Source: Cucumis sativus
Taxonomy: Eukaryota > Streptophyta > Magnoliopsida > Cucurbitales > Cucurbitaceae
Direction of reading: 5' to 3'
NCBI RefSeq assembly: GCF_000004075.3
Contig: NC_026661.2
Location: forward strand, 19,930,307-19,994,306
DNA length: 64,000 nt
Part shown: positions 35,788 to 46,801 of the stretch, piece by piece
Layout: every line of letters begins with the position of its first letter
How positions within the stretch are numbered: position 1 is the first letter of the stretch
Notes under the pieces: generated by a model
Seen by the model: only the letters and a program-made list of their open reading frames with translations
What the model was told of the DNA's origin: nothing
Database searches by the model: none
Translations under genes and position numbers: made by a program

Positions 35788-38323
35788 ATGGCGTCTCTCA
35801 CTCCCGGCGTCCTCTCAAAGCTTATAGAAAATGCCGGTAACAAGAACTTCAAAGTCACCGGCCAGCACCGGTCTCCTCTTCTCCAAGTCCTCGAGATCGT
35901 CCCTTCACTTCCCGGTGCAGGTGACGACGACCAAAACGACCCCTTTCGAACCAGAGGCTTCTTCTTGAAACTCTCAGATTCTCTCCATTCCGCTTACGCT
36001 TCCATTTCCGACGACGATTTGGATTTGATTTACAGCGACAAGATTCAGTTGGGTCAGTTCGTTCACGTCTCCCGGTTCGACCCGGCCGGTTCCGGTTCAC
36101 GTGTCCCGGTTCTTCGAGGCTTGAAGCCTGTTTCCAGAAGAAAGCCTTGTGTTGGTAATCCCACTGATTTGGTCTCCAGCGATGCCTTACCGATTTCACG
36201 CGCCGCTGTCTTGCCTAGGAGGAGGTTGAGTTTGGACTCGGCGCGCCGTGGCTGGGATCGAGGGTTTTCGCCACCTGCCTCCGCCGTCAAGGCTGCCGGT
36301 TCGCCGCCAGGTAGGGCCTCTTCCGAGGTTGGGTCGGCCAAGGCTCTGAAGTTTTCGCCGTTGAAAACTAAAGACCAGAGCTCTTTAGTACCGAAGCTGA
36401 CGAGTACGGTTAAACGGAAAGATGTGAAGTCGCCGGCGGAAATCCGACCCGTTCCAGTGGCTGTGGATTTGAGAAGCGTGTCGGAGAAGAATATAGCGTG
36501 GAGGTCGCTGCCGTCAACAGTGGCCGTTGCTGGAAAGGTATTATTTTATTGTTTGTTTACCGCTCAGTTCTTGAATTTTGAATTTCTATCTTGAAATAAG
36601 TTTAGCCATTTTTAAATATAATTAAATGAATCTATATATATATAGAAAATATAACAAAATTTTAAATTTTATTAACAGATATGTTACTTTATACACCTTT
36701 TTATCATTTTCTATAGAAATTGATAAAAGTGTCTGTTAATTATTTTGAGTTTTTAAAAGTAAATGACTATTTTGGTTTATGACATGAAAATAACTCTTAA
36801 AAGTAAACCTTCAATATTGAGCTACAAGAAACAGAGATTTTTTTTTTAATCTTAAGATAGGAAAGGGTATTATTAAAGATAATTAAAAGTAGAGAAGAAA
36901 TGAGTAGAGGGTTAAAGGAATGGGAAAGAAAATGAAGATATGGGAAGAAGTGTAAGTGTTTTTGGAATGTGAATATTTGCAGAAAGCAGTTAGAGGTCGA
37001 AATCTTGCATTTATGGCTGCCGTTGATGCTTTAGAAGAAACAGCAGCTATTGAAACTCTCCTCCATTCCATGCGGTATGTCTTCTTATTTTATTTTTACC
37101 TATTTGTTTTTTAATTTTATTTTTGTTTGTTACATACAATTACAAATGATTTTTTTCAATCTAAACCGTCTTTGTTCTTAATGTTCTATAAACTTTAAGG
37201 GTGGGCATTGGTACACTATAAACTTTAAGGGTGAGTATTGGTACACTGATCGATTTACTGCCAGTAGATCACTATATTTGGTTTAGTAAATGTTTAAACC
37301 GACCTCGACTATGTAGGAGTACAAAGGTTTATAGGTCAGTTTAAGTTTTGTAATTCCTAAAAAATGTTGTTAAGTTTGAATTTTTTTCGACTAACATTAG
37401 TCGAACCCCTCCTTATCTTTGGCTTGCCACTTTTAGTTCAATAGGTTCTAATCCGTCTGTTGAAATGTCACATGGTTCATACTTTTACTATATTTCTCAT
37501 TTTTTCTATAATATATTGAGATGTTAATCCAACCTAATATGCATATGTATATATTGTTTTTAAATTTTTCATAGAAATCATTGCCAAAAGTTATTTTATG
37601 GTTAATTTTGTCCCTTTGTTTTCCAGCTTATTTGGAGAACTATGTGAAACTTCAAAGCAAGTTTGTAGTGGTAAATTGGCAGATCAATTTTTACAACTCT
37701 ATAAGAGAATCCAAGAAGCACACTCAACTTTGAATTCCTTACTCAACAAAATGCCATCACCTAATCCAAACTTACACAACAACTCTAATGCCATTTCATG
37801 GATTCAGGCTGCTATTGCTACAAATCTTTCCAGTTTTGATTTGTTCGAATCAAAAGATCACAAGCTCGAAACTCTATCCCAAAACAAACAACTCTGTATT
37901 GTCATTGACTATGCTACGAACAAACTCAATTTGGAAAACCGTTCACCTAAACTGGTCCCTGCTAATCGCAAAAGTTGTCCGTCTAATTCAAGTGCTAAAC
38001 TTTCACATTCTTCCAAAAAGGAAGATTGGTGTAAAAGGAATGGTTTAAAAGAAGCTGCTGAACTAGCAAACAAACTACTCTTAGTCTCACGTCGATGGTT
38101 CATGAAGTACTTAGAAGATTTACTTGGGAATGATTTTGGGCTAAGAGTAAAGGAAGAAAGTACTGACATTGCATATCTTCTTAGACAACTTAAAAAAGTG
38201 AATGAATGGATGAACGAGTTTATTGAAAGCAAAGTTGAGATCGATGATAAAATGGAGCAATTGAGGAAGAAGTTGTACAAGTTTCTTCTTACCCATGTCG
38301 ATGTTGCCACTCGATCACGTTAG
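35788..38323 (+). CDS. DUF936 family protein
   Basis: Three exons: 35788-36537, 36983-37074, 37627-38323; 512 aa. The first exon begins [19 protein letters not shown], the hallmark of plant DUF936 proteins, and residues 1-115 hold the conserved domain ([41 protein letters not shown]), which looks like a nucleic-acid-binding-type beta fold, though no activity is established to my knowledge. Residues about 116-245 are Ser/Pro/Arg-rich and probably disordered. The C-terminal half is the helical domain found in the same family ([44 protein letters not shown]). Exon 1 is markedly GC-richer than the rest. Intron 2 carries a 30-bp tandem repeat. Confidence 0.92.
37186..37245. repeat. Two tandem 30-bp units in intron 2 of the DUF936 gene
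   Basis: Two directly adjacent copies, each starting CTATAAACTTTAAGGGTG, at 37186-37215 and 37216-37245; they differ at two positions. The repeat is intronic and far from either splice site. Confidence 0.85.
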
Positions 38324-38768
38324 TAAAGATACAAGTTGAAAAGGATCACATCAATTCTAGACTTGAGTAACAACTTCAAACGCTAACTTCTTTCAAAGTT
38401 TAGAGTAGAAGATTTAATCAAATGTTGACCTTGTTACATGTTTTCATTTTCTTGTAATCATCTTAGATTTTTGTTCGTAGTTTTATTGTTTCATATATCA
38501 AATGTCATAGAATTGACTTTCTTAATACTTTCAAAGTATCTAAAAAGTCATTTGAAGCAAGAAAGAGCAAATTCTATTTCATTATTTGAAGCAGAAACTT
38601 AGCTCACATTTTTTACTACAGATCCTTTCTATAAAACTACTTTTTCCATAATATACTTATATATATATAGTCTTCTAGCTTTACATCATATTTGTAAAAG
38701 GAGAGAGATGTGATAAAACAATACTCTTAAAAAGTACTTATAAGAATTGGATGAGGAAGCAAAAAGGC
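38324..38768. other. Convergent 3' flanks of the DUF936 and SOSEKI genes
   Basis: The two genes converge; their stop codons are only 445 bases apart, so the 3'UTRs may nearly meet or overlap. No other feature is seen. Confidence 0.6.
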
Positions 38769-41700
38769 TCAGTTGGTCAACATGTAAGTGGAAACCAAAT
38801 CGTTGTCGGATGTAGTTGATTTAGACAAAGTGCTTTTGTCTGATGTAGCAGTATTATTATTATTATTATTATTATTATTCTTGGACGTCAAACACTTCAT
38901 TCCTCTGCATGATTTCATGTGTGAATGCATCTTCTCCGGCCTGAAACTCTTCCCACATAACCTATGTATAAACCATTTCAATATTACAACTTCTAATATA
39001 TATTGTATTTCAACTATAAACTAAGTTTTGACTTTGTATTAAATATTAAATAGATAAATTAAGTAAACATACATAATTAAAGATTAAAGAACGAGAAAAT
39101 TCATAGTTTATGACTTAACACATATTTATCATAGTTAAAAACTGTTTTAAAATGACAGAGTAGTTAAGAAATATTTTAAACTTTAGTAAGACAGAAACTC
39201 TCTTGCCATTTGGTTATGTTTGTACACAAATCGGTAGAACAATAAGTTCAAATTTCAAAAGGTATTTTTCCTTTTCTTTTAAAAACATATATTTCATAGC
39301 TTTTACAAATAGCTTGCTTCTTACATGAAAGCTTTTAAAAATACTTGAGAGAGCGACTTTTAACATTTTCATGAAAAAGTAAAATATAATAAATAATAAA
39401 TAATGAAAAATTGATCTTTCATGATTAAATGATATGGAAACTTACGAGCAATTTGGTCCTGCCATTGGCTTGTAAGTTGCCGTTGCGTTCACCTTTCCAT
39501 TGCCATTTTCTTTTGGTCTCTTCTTTCTTAAATCATCAACACTTTTTCTGTAAATACGATCGAGATACTTCATTTATTTGTAGTTTGTTTATTCATGATC
39601 AAAATTTTCTATGAGTAAATTATATAGTTATATTTTGAAAGATGAGAGGCTTTACATCTAACATTTTCATTAAATTACAGAGGAAAAATTAATATAATAA
39701 AAGTATCATAAATGTTGGTATAATACTAATAAACTAGTTTAACTTGAGATTCAAAATTGAACTAAATTAATAGTGGGGAAAGAGGTATTTAATTATTTTC
39801 AAGAAGTTTTCTATATATATAATTAATTTAGATTTGGAAAGGTTAATGGAAAAGGGAAGTTTAGAAAATTACCGAGAAGTTTGACGGCGGATTTCGAGGT
39901 TCCCAAAATCCCAAGAATTTCCGATGACTCGGGCGGAGCCACCCAACACCTCGTCCCTACAAATCACGGCATCGTTTTTGGGTTGAGATCGGTTCTTCAC
40001 CAAAACGGTGTCGTTGGTATCTTCTGCCCCGTTCCCGCAAGTGATCAATTGGCGAAACACGTGAGAAGCCCCGCTTGAGTAGCTCTTGCTCTTTGTAAAT
40101 GCCGGTTGGGCTGATGACGAAACTGTCGACGTGGCTGTTGGTCCACCTGTTCATTTTTTCGAATTTTACATGAAAATTATTAGAAACTATAAGGCTTTAT
40201 TTTTATTTATTACTTGTGGTATAAATTTTGAATGATTAATAAGTTGGTGAAAAATAAGTAAAGACATTAAGAGATATAAGAGTGAAATTTTACCTTCTTT
40301 TCCCATGAGATCCTTATCTTTATCTTTCTCCTTCTTGTTGTTCGCCAATTTTGCATACAAAGAAGAAGAAGAATATTGTGTCTTAACCCCTTCAATATCC
40401 TGTACTTCTTCTTCTTCTACCCCCTGTTTTTGGTTTGTCTCCAAATTCTTAGCTGTTTCTTCTTCAACCTTCATCGAATCCCCATCGTCGGTTACTGTCG
40501 ATCTCTCCGAATCACACGGTGGAGATTGTTCTGCATTCGCTTTCTGAACTTTGGATGAAAAATCTTCACTTACTTCCAATTCTTCTCTGAATAATGATGT
40601 TTTAGTATCTGTGAAGAAAAAGAAATGTATGTATATATTAAAGATTAGAAATTAAGAAAAAGAAAAGAAAAGGAGGGAGGGCAGAAATGAGAGATGAAAA
40701 ATAATAATTACCAAAGAGAGTAGAGGGAAATATGATTTGGGATCCTTGAAGAACATATTCGTTGTCAGAAATTGGAGTTATGAGATCGTCATCCACCAGA
40801 TCTTGCCAAACGTACCCTGTTTTGTACTTTCTGCATGCCATGTATGTGTGTGTGTGTATATATATACTTTACAAAATCAACTATCAATGATGAACAGAAA
40901 ATAAAAACTTCAAAGTAACGACTTGGTTTATTAATTAATAATGTTTTAGCTTCGTAGATAGACTCTTGTTTCATCCTCCAGATTTAGTATGAAGAAAGAA
41001 AGAGGACAAATGTGTGTGTTTTTACTTACCTTTTGTAAGACCATGAGAAGGCTTCTGCCATTTCCTTTCCTCTCAATTCCCCAAGCCATCTCTTTACATC
41101 TTCACACACACGCACACAAAAAAAGAAAAATATTCATTTCATATTAATTATGATTTATAAGTTAGATGTTAAATTAGCCGAAAACAAATCAATTCGAAGA
41201 TTATAACTTATTTATTAAAAATGTTAGATGTTTCCATTCACACTCATGCAACAATAATTGAACTAAAACAACTCCTGTTTAAATTTTAAATCCTAAAATG
41301 ATATAATAAGTGATTATAGATATCAATAATAGTATGAAGTCTAAGTTGAATACTTATTTCCTCATTTTTGCAATTGATGTACTTGAACAAATAAACAAAT
41401 TTTAATTAGAGATTAAGAAATAACATTTAAGAATAATAGCGTGTGTTCTAATACACTGCTAATTTAAAATCACAATTAAATTCAAACATTAAGGCCCATA
41501 AATTATGTTATACATTTATAACATTAACTTCAATGATAATTCAATGGCAAGAAAGGAGACGAATGAAGAAAATTAGAAAAATCCCAGAGCACAGACCTCG
41601 AAGATAAACGCCGGCGCTTCCTCCGGCGAGATGATGAACACGGATGAGATGGGGTTGCTCCACGTGTCCCATACGGGAAAGAAAGTAAATAATATGGACT

Positions 41701-41774
41701 TTTCTAATTTCTCCTCCAGCTCTATTATTATTATTAGCCTCCATTAAAGCTCTCTTTCTAAGCTTCATCATCAT
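38769..41774 (-). CDS. SOK: SOSEKI (DUF966) polarity protein
   Basis: Seven exons, in transcript order: 41774-41597, 41099-41030, 40830-40712, 40608-40294, 40146-39873, 39547-39446, 38961-38769; 416 aa with all phases closing. SOSEKI proteins polymerise through an N-terminal DIX-like domain and mark cell edges and corners in plant tissues. That domain runs through exons 1-3: [20 protein letters not shown], then [20 protein letters not shown], then [20 protein letters not shown] and [10 protein letters not shown]. The acidic middle region is variable. The conserved block [11 protein letters not shown] followed by DTNDTVLV lies in exon 5, with GGSARVIG after it. The C-terminus has a zinc-finger-like motif, C352-x2-C355, H365, H367, C371 ([17 protein letters not shown]), then a run of nine Asn. 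Three ATGs are in tandem at the start; the first (41774) is used here. A 5'UTR intron with donor at 42133 is possible. Confidence 0.94.
38852..38879. repeat. Coding ATT/AAT microsatellite in the SOSEKI last exon
   Basis: A trinucleotide run encodes about nine consecutive Asn just after the zinc-finger motif of the SOSEKI protein. Such tracts vary in length between accessions; the phase is preserved because the unit is a codon. Confidence 0.9.
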
Positions 41775-44700
41775 ACACAAAAACAAGAAAACAAAATGTC
41801 CCAAATAAATTCAACTAATAGAATGAACGATCACTCAGTTTATATACAAAAAGAAAAACCCAAAACCCCAAAAAGAAGAGAGAAACCTCTTCTTTTCAGG
41901 CAAAAACCATGTAGGAAAAAAGAGAAATCTTGGTGTGTCGGCCGGCCTGCTTATTCTACAAAAAGCCGAGAACATAAATTCTTAATTAATTACCATTTTG
42001 GGGTTTGGAAATCATTAATCTATTACTAAAATTTTTATTTATGCAGCAGGCCTAGCTACCTTATTAAACAAAAAAATTTTAAAAAAAATATATGGAGACT
42101 ACAAAAAATAAAAGGGGAAATGAAATCACTCACCTTGTGCTTTGTCTCTCGTTCTTGTTTTTCTGATTCTTTTAAGAAAGAAAAAAAAGTTCCACTCACT
42201 TGGCTTCTTCTTAATTGAGGTTTGTGTTTAGAGAGAACAAAAAAATTAATTAGCAGAAAATTTGGGTTTATTATTCTCTAATCTAATTTTACGGATTTTG
42301 AACAAATTTAAGACACACAAACACATATATATGGCTTCAAAATATGGGAAGTTGGATCTTTTGACCCACAATTTTATTACTTTCCTAAACTGATTTCTTC
42401 TTCTTTTTCTCTCTAATCCACACTTGGAAATTGGAATTAACTCTCTTTTTTATCATTCCTTTTTACACGAGAATTATAAGGTAGAAAGCAAGTATTCAAA
42501 AAATGCCCTTAAACCCGTTCTAAAACTAAACCGAATATAGAATCCCTAGTGTAACTTTCTATGAATTACTTTGATGGACTTCCAAACTTAAATGTTTATA
42601 ACTTCAATATTTTGTATTTAATTATTGTACAATTTAATTTAATCTATGTTTATAACTTCGTAAGACTTTTATTTATGTATAATATTTATAAAGGATTTCC
42701 ATTTTAATATTTATGTATAACTAATTCGGTTTCAGTTTGGTTTGACACAGATGAACGATTGAATTCGATTTCGAATGAGATTTTTTTTGGTATTTTTCGA
42801 TCTGGTGCGGCTTTAACTTTAAATCGAACCAAATCAAACTGTGAACACTTCTAGTAAAAAGTGTAAATGTAAAAATTCGTTGTTTAATTACATATTTCAA
42901 TTTTATTTTTTAAGTTTAATACTTCTTCTTTTTTAATTTGGTTTAGGTGTAAGTGTAGGGATATGGTTTGTGCAAAGTTAGGTGGACTAATATTAATGTA
43001 AATATTCAACAATAAATAGAAATAGGTTGGTAAACCTGAAGCACAAAATAATTTTTAACATTGTTTATGTGTTTTAATTTGAGCTTTCCTACCAAATGAA
43101 TAATAAGTTTGATATTGACCTAATTACATTTTTTTATTTAGTTAGTTATTTTCTTTTTGTAGATGTTTGTATACAAGAAACTGTTTGTATGTTGGTCACA
43201 TGTATAATAAGTTTGAGATTAACTTAAAAAAAGAATTAAGCTTTTTAATATACTAATTAACAAGGCCAGTCGTGTTCTTTATTTTTGTTCGACTTTTAAA
43301 TCGATACTAAAACGATTAAAATATGAAAATTGACTTAAAAGGTTTGAGGAGAAATAGATTATGTATTTGTCTTTTGAGTAAATCAAGAGTCTTAGTCTCC
43401 TAAGCCCTATGAATTAAATATATAAAGGCCAAATCAGTAGGCTAACACATCCTTTATTCCCTTCCTTACAAGATAATTCAACACTTTAGATTATTATTAA
43501 GTTATCAAGTACTAGAGGTATAATAAATTATGTAGTTTATTATATTAGAAGAATGTTTAAACATTTTTTTTGTTATGTTTGACACTTGTCTATCTAGAAA
43601 TAAATAAATAAAATTCTTCCATTTAGTCAATGTATGTAGACAACCAGAAGAACAAAAATGACTTTCATCTAAAACAATTAACAACAATAGTATTTTTTTT
43701 TTTTAATCTTATTGAAGTTTGATATGAAATATACAAAATTAGAAATAGTTTGAAAGTATAAAGTGAAGTTCAAACTTTGAAAAAAAAAAAAAAAAGACAA
43801 AGGTAATTATATTGTATAAAATAGAGTGAAAAGTTTATTGAAATGGGAGAAAGGGAGGGTTAGTTCACCCAAAGCAATAAACAAAAGTTGATTGGTTGAT
43901 GCAAACTCCAATCAACATGGATGTGAAGTGTACTTATTCTGTTATTTGTCTTTAAAGAAATGAAAATTGGCTCAAACTACAACCTCTTCCTTCTTTCATT
44001 TTTATTCCTTATGTTGAATAGGAATACCACTTTCTTTGTGAGAAAGCTGAAGAACAAGAAGAAGAAAAAACATTAAACATATGGTTTAGGTAACGTTTCT
44101 ATTGAATGTTTTAAATATTAAGTTTGTTTGTATCAATCTGCTTAAATTTTTAGGTTAATTAGTAATTTATTATGGTATCATAAGAGAATGTTAGTTCAAA
44201 GAAATTCTGAGTTATTTTTCATATTTTAAGTACCCATCAATTTAAACTTTGATGGTTTGGTGATTTAATTTGTCAAAAAGAATACTAATATTATTGTTCA
44301 TTGCTCATTTGTCCACCAAATGCTTACAATTTTAACCATTGGATCCTCGTGGAAAAGCCCACTCATATGGGCCTCCTAATTGGGCTTCAAATCTCCAATG
44401 GGCTAATTATAGTCATGGACTGCAAGCACAACTAGGATTGGCCGTGGCCCGTTATCATCATTCTTTGTAAAACGAAGCACACAGTAAAAATATCAGTACA
44501 ATATAATCATAAGTAGGGAAAAATATAACAAAAAATTGGACCTTTTGATTTAATGGAACTTCAAAGAAAAATAAATCTGATTGTTTTAAAAGATGCACTC
44601 TCTTGCTAATATAAAAAAAAGCTTGTGAGGGATAAAAACTACCACAAAACTTGATGAAATTGATAGACCTTAAACTCTTACAAGTGTATCAATTTAAATC

Positions 44701-45813
44701 ATGAAATTTTATAAATGTATCAATTTAAACTCTTCACTATATTTTACTTAGACACACTCCTAAAATTTTAGGATTTAAATTGATATAATAATCTCTAAGG
44801 GTTGTAATAAATAAATATTTTACAAAAAAAAAAAAAAATAATATGATATAAAGAAGAGAAGTAGTAGTTGAAGAAAAGAGACAAAGACAGCTATAGAACT
44901 TGTTGAAACGTCAAATCTTGTGTTTGTAATCAAACATTATTTTGTACATTATCGTCCCACACACACCCAATGCTTTTATCAATATCAACAAAAATCAATG
45001 CCACCTTCCTCCTTCTATTACAATACCTCTACTAGATCACCTAACCAACTCAAATTATAGTGATCTTAACAAATCATTTACTCATTAAATTTATAATTTA
45101 ATCTATCTTTTACTTCTTTTTGTAGTAAAATCAGTTTTTAAAAATATTTATACTTGGATCACATGGGTACTTTTAAATGTCTTCAAACCTTTTGTTGAAG
45201 ATTTAGGGAATAAGATTTAGAATCAATTTTTTATTTAAAATTTTGAATAACCAATAAATACTTCTTGTTCATCCTAGTTAATAAGATTAAAGTATTAAAA
45301 TTTTCAAACAATTGATTATCCTTCCAAATATAACGACATTAAATACCATTTTCATTCACAAATTTGATTTTGTTTGATTCTTTAAATCCAAAATTCAAAC
45401 CAATAATGGTTTAGTTTTCTTAAAATAAAAGAAAAAATGCCCAATTTCACACTAAAAAGTTTGAACAAACAAGTAGACCAATTTTGGTTTGATTTGGTTT
45501 GAATGATTTGGTTTTTATTGGACTCCCACACTTACCTAATTTCTACTAACCAATATCCAAAAACCCTCTCTTTCTTGTTGTGTGTTATATTAGTACTAGT
45601 AGAATACAGCACCACAATTCTCTAGGGTTTGTTGAACTTTCCCATTTTGAGTGCAAGAAACACCAAAATCATTCAATTCAACTCATTAACTTGTTTGGGG
45701 CATCATTAACATCCCAAGAAAACACAATTAAATAAAAAAAAAAAAAAAGCCCATTATACTTTGTCAAACAAGCTACCATTTTTCTTTCTTGTACTTCAAA
45801 GCTAATTTCTCTT
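41775..45813. other. Spacer between divergent SOSEKI and nsLTP genes
   Basis: A TATA-like motif (TATATAAAC on the minus strand, about 41839-41847) and a strong GT donor at 42133 give two alternative views of the SOSEKI leader. A cluster of TGGGC/GGCCC motifs is at 44370-44450. A 15-base poly-A-rich stretch is near 43780. I see no gene; the frame at 43505-43687 is not recognisable. Confidence 0.5.
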
Positions 45814-45823
45814 ATATATAAAA
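45814..45823 (+). promoter_or_regulatory. TATA box of the nsLTP gene
   Basis: TATATATAAA lies about 100 bases upstream of the ATG at 45920, giving a leader of about 70 bases. Confidence 0.6.
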
Positions 45824-45919
45824 ATCATCACTACTGAAATTTTGAAATCAAGTTCAAACCCAGCCTCTTCACCCTCCATAAGTTTCCAAAAGCACATTTC
45901 CCATAAAGCAGTTAGCGCC

Positions 45920-46801
45920 ATGGTAACACTTAGAGCAGCCATTCCAAAGCTTGGAGCTGTACTATTGTTTGTATTTTTGCTTCTTCAAGTCTCAAAGGCT
46001 ACAATCTCATGTAGTGATGTGACAAAGGATTTGATGCCATGTGTGAGTTATCTTATGAGTGGTAGTGGGAAGCCACCAAGTGCTTGTTGTGATGGTGCAA
46101 AAGCACTTTCTTCAGCAGCCACAAGTAGTGCTGACAAGAAGGCTGCATGTGAATGCATTAAGTCAGCTGCTAGTAATGTGAATTACAATGTTAAATTGGC
46201 TCAAGATCTTCCTTCCAACTGTGGCATTAGTCTGCCTTTTAGCATCTCTGCTGGCATTGATTGTTCAAAGTATGAATAGTTAGACTCTAAAATATGATTT
46301 AAAATTTTCGTTATTGTTTTGCACGATCACTAGGTCTATTATATATTCATGTTTCAGAGAGAATTTCATACTAACGTGGTGTTGTGTCCAACATACTCTA
46401 ATGCTTAAATATAGTGCCGAGTACACCTTATATTAGAGACTTTTGTTGTGTTAATGGGGAGAGTCTAATAACCTATTAGTTGGTTTAGGATTTCTTTATC
46501 TCTTTTTTTGTAAGGGGGAGTTGTCTCCGCTTTGTTAGTTCCATTTTACGAAGCAATCTTTTATTTCCTCTTTTGAGATCTATGTTCATGTGATTGGGGC
46601 CCTTCAATTTCAACTCTTATAACCATTCTTCACCATTCCTTAATTAACAAAACTTAAACTTCAAACTATTCTTTAAATTAACTCTCATATATATACACAT
46701 GTAGTTTCTTCCTTAATGTAACTTGAACAAACTAATGCTAGAATTAACTTAGCTAATTATGGGGTTTTTTTTTTGTGTTTTTAATTTTCAGGATTAATTG
46801 A
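45920..46801 (+). CDS. Type-1 non-specific lipid transfer protein precursor
   Basis: Two exons: 45920-46269 and 46792-46801; 119 aa. A signal peptide (residues 1-27, hydrophobic core LGAVLLFVFLLLQV) leaves a 92-aa mature protein, the usual size of nsLTP1. It is secreted and carries fatty acyl lipids; the family acts in cuticle formation and defence. The eight-cysteine pattern is complete: C31, C41, C56-C57, C77-x-C79, C101, C115. The intron sits after DCSK, as in many LTP1 genes: splicing AAA|GTATGA to TTTTCAG|GATTAATTGA gives the family-typical end DCSKIN. Reading through the donor gives an alternative end KYE at 46279. The start at 45920 is the first ATG of the frame. A polyadenylation-type AATAAAATAAAA stands at 46915-46926. 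Confidence 0.95.

Noticed and set aside
35855-36341. Minus-strand frames of 114 and 92 aa
   Set aside because: Antisense shadows of the GC-rich first exon of the DUF936 gene.
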